Shown: positions 37,787-38,390 of the stretch, piece after piece | Numbering within the stretch: the first letter of the stretch is position 1 | How the letters are laid out: the number at the start of each line of letters is the position of its first letter | NCBI GenBank assembly: GCA_021795395.1 | Contig: JAJYPN010000027.1 | Span: 1-38,390 of the forward strand | Direction of reading: 5' to 3' | Source: Pseudomonadota bacterium | Lineage (GTDB): Bacteria > Pseudomonadota > Gammaproteobacteria > Burkholderiales > Sulfuriferulaceae | Length of the DNA stretch: 38,390 nt | Translations under genes and position numbers: made by a program | The notes under the pieces: generated by a model | Seen by the model: only the letters and a program-made list of their open reading frames with translations | The model's database searches: none | What the model was told of the DNA's origin: nothing

Positions 37787-38187
37787 ATGATGCCGCCTGT
37801 TGAGCTTGCGCGCCGACTGCTCGTACTCGCAGAACGCGATATGATTTCATTCCGTGCTTTAGCCAGCCATCCGGAAGTAGATATTTCCGCGACCGGTTTC
37901 TTTGCCCGACAAGCCGTAGAAAAATGTCTCAAAGCAGTGGCAGAATATCACGGCATCGTATTTCGCAGAACGCACGATGTTGACGAACTGGTTGACCTGT
38001 TATTGCAACACAGCGTATCAATGCCTTTTCCTGCAGACCGATTCGGCATTTGAACCCATTCGCCGTTATTTTACGCTACGAAGAAACGCCCTATATCAGC
38101 ATATCCATAGATGAAATGAACTACCTGGCCGATCTTGCCTATCAATGGGCGAGACATGCAATTGAGCGGAAGCGAAAAGAATTTTAG
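37787..38187 (+). pseudogene. HEPN-domain protein (MNT-HEPN partner), frameshifted
   Basis: The first frame gives 88 aa with HEPN features: LLVLAERDMISFRALA, FFARQAVEKCLKAV and FRRTHDVDELVDLLL, then stops at 38051-38053. The expected C-terminal part (NPFAVILRYEETPY..., then ISIDEMNYLADLAYQWARHA) continues in the frame one base back and ends with TAG at 38185-38187. Adding one base near 38030-38053 restores a 133-aa protein, the usual HEPN length. The start overlaps the ancestral MNT stop by 4 nt. A sequencing error would produce the same picture, so functional loss is likely but not certain. Confidence 0.85.
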
Positions 38188-38390
38188 AAACTCAGCAAGC
38201 TTTTGCGCTTCAAACACACAAACCATAACAGCTTCAGCGCCTACACGAACGATGGACAAGACCACATTGCCCTGAATGACTATGCGCCCGACGGAACTCC
38301 GGTTAACGACGCCGGCGTAATTACCGACGATAATTCCGGCTATTACCCCGACAGCAACTATGCTCAGGACAACAGCACAAATCAGGCTTC
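38188..38390 (+). other. Open Asp/Asn-rich reading frame running off the window (possible partial CDS)
   Basis: The frame is open for 67 codons from the end of the HEPN remnant to the window edge. It lacks an ATG start. The translation is acidic and Asp/Asn/Tyr-rich (for example NDYAPDGTPVNDAGVITDDN), with D-N-S-G-like turns suggesting a repetitive surface or calcium-binding protein or a remnant of one. I do not recognise it and cannot say whether it is translated. Confidence 0.3.

Larger units (their letters stand above)
37203..37790 (+). pseudogene. MNT nucleotidyltransferase (antitoxin-type) interrupted by a MITE
   Basis: Residues up to VDVL read as a minimal nucleotidyltransferase with the GSYARGDASDDSDLDFLI signature, intact Gly-Ser and both aspartates. 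After the TTA at 37419-37421 a 267-bp element begins and the frame stops at 37439. Beyond the second TTA copy (37689-37691) the frame resumes as VYSQAEI... and ends ALREGKVLYDTV, stop at 37788-37790. Removing the element and one TTA gives an uninterrupted 105-aa protein. MNT proteins of MNT-HEPN pairs neutralise the HEPN RNase, often by AMPylation. The original stop overlaps the HEPN start by 4 nt. Confidence 0.9.

Noticed and set aside
38050-38056. Programmed -1 frameshift in the HEPN gene
   Set aside because: The shift point lacks a clear X XXY YYZ slippery heptamer and no following pseudoknot stands out, so mutation or sequencing error is simpler.

Overview
This window looks like chromosomal DNA of a betaproteobacterium, probably of the Nitrosomonadales/Gallionellales type. 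That placement is inferred from gene content and order, not from a marker gene: proC-yggT beside yggS-pilT-pilU, pilMNOPQ near aroK, hemB-engB-cytochrome c4-resB-ccsA (System II cytochrome c maturation), a Mg-type HemB and a 1276-residue DUF3683 FAD/Fe-S oxidoreductase. I see no rRNA, tRNA, CRISPR array or prophage.

Layout. (1) 1-4561: the 3' end of RNase G (rng) faces a minus-strand group of a dynamin-like GTPase, yggT, proC and yggS. (2) 4597-6771: the twitching motors pilT and pilU, divergent from yggS by 35 bp. (3) 6804-11433: an RlmL-type rRNA methyltransferase coupled to hemJ, two TlpA-like thioredoxin proteins, a DinB-fold protein with an eroded metal site, a DUF4197 protein and a DJ-1/PfpI protein. 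(4) 11614-16965: a five-gene plus-strand cluster of circularly permuted ATP-grasp, alpha-E, Anbu proteasome-like peptidase, transglutaminase, and a 409-aa protein whose C-terminal half resembles 4-hydroxyphenylpyruvate dioxygenase with its iron triad intact. The first four genes are a known peptide-ligase/peptidase association; the fifth is the most novel item here. (5) 17192-22308: an Aer-like PAS/HAMP membrane protein that has lost its signalling hairpin but kept the receptor C-terminus, then the DUF3683 oxidoreductase. (6) 22355-28226, minus strand: aroK, cut off by a terminator from pilQ, and the overlapping type IV pilus alignment operon pilMNOPQ. (7) 28413-37177: a class A penicillin-binding protein, an unrecognised 202-aa protein, hemB, engB, cytochrome c4, and resB-ccsA. 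(8) 37203-38187: a decayed MNT-HEPN nucleotidyltransferase/toxin pair. A 267-bp MITE with perfect 30-bp terminal inverted repeats and a TTA target duplication interrupts the MNT gene, and a one-base deletion frameshifts the HEPN gene. The last 200 bp hold an open, Asp/Asn-rich frame running off the window.

How the genes work together. pilT/pilU (retraction) and pilMNOPQ (inner-membrane alignment complex and secretin) form most of a type IV pilus machine; pilins and assembly ATPase are elsewhere. hemJ and hemB belong to heme synthesis, and resB/ccsA attach heme to c-type cytochromes such as the adjacent c4. The ATP-grasp cluster probably makes and processes a peptide or peptide-like modification, possibly with an added oxidation step by the fifth protein.
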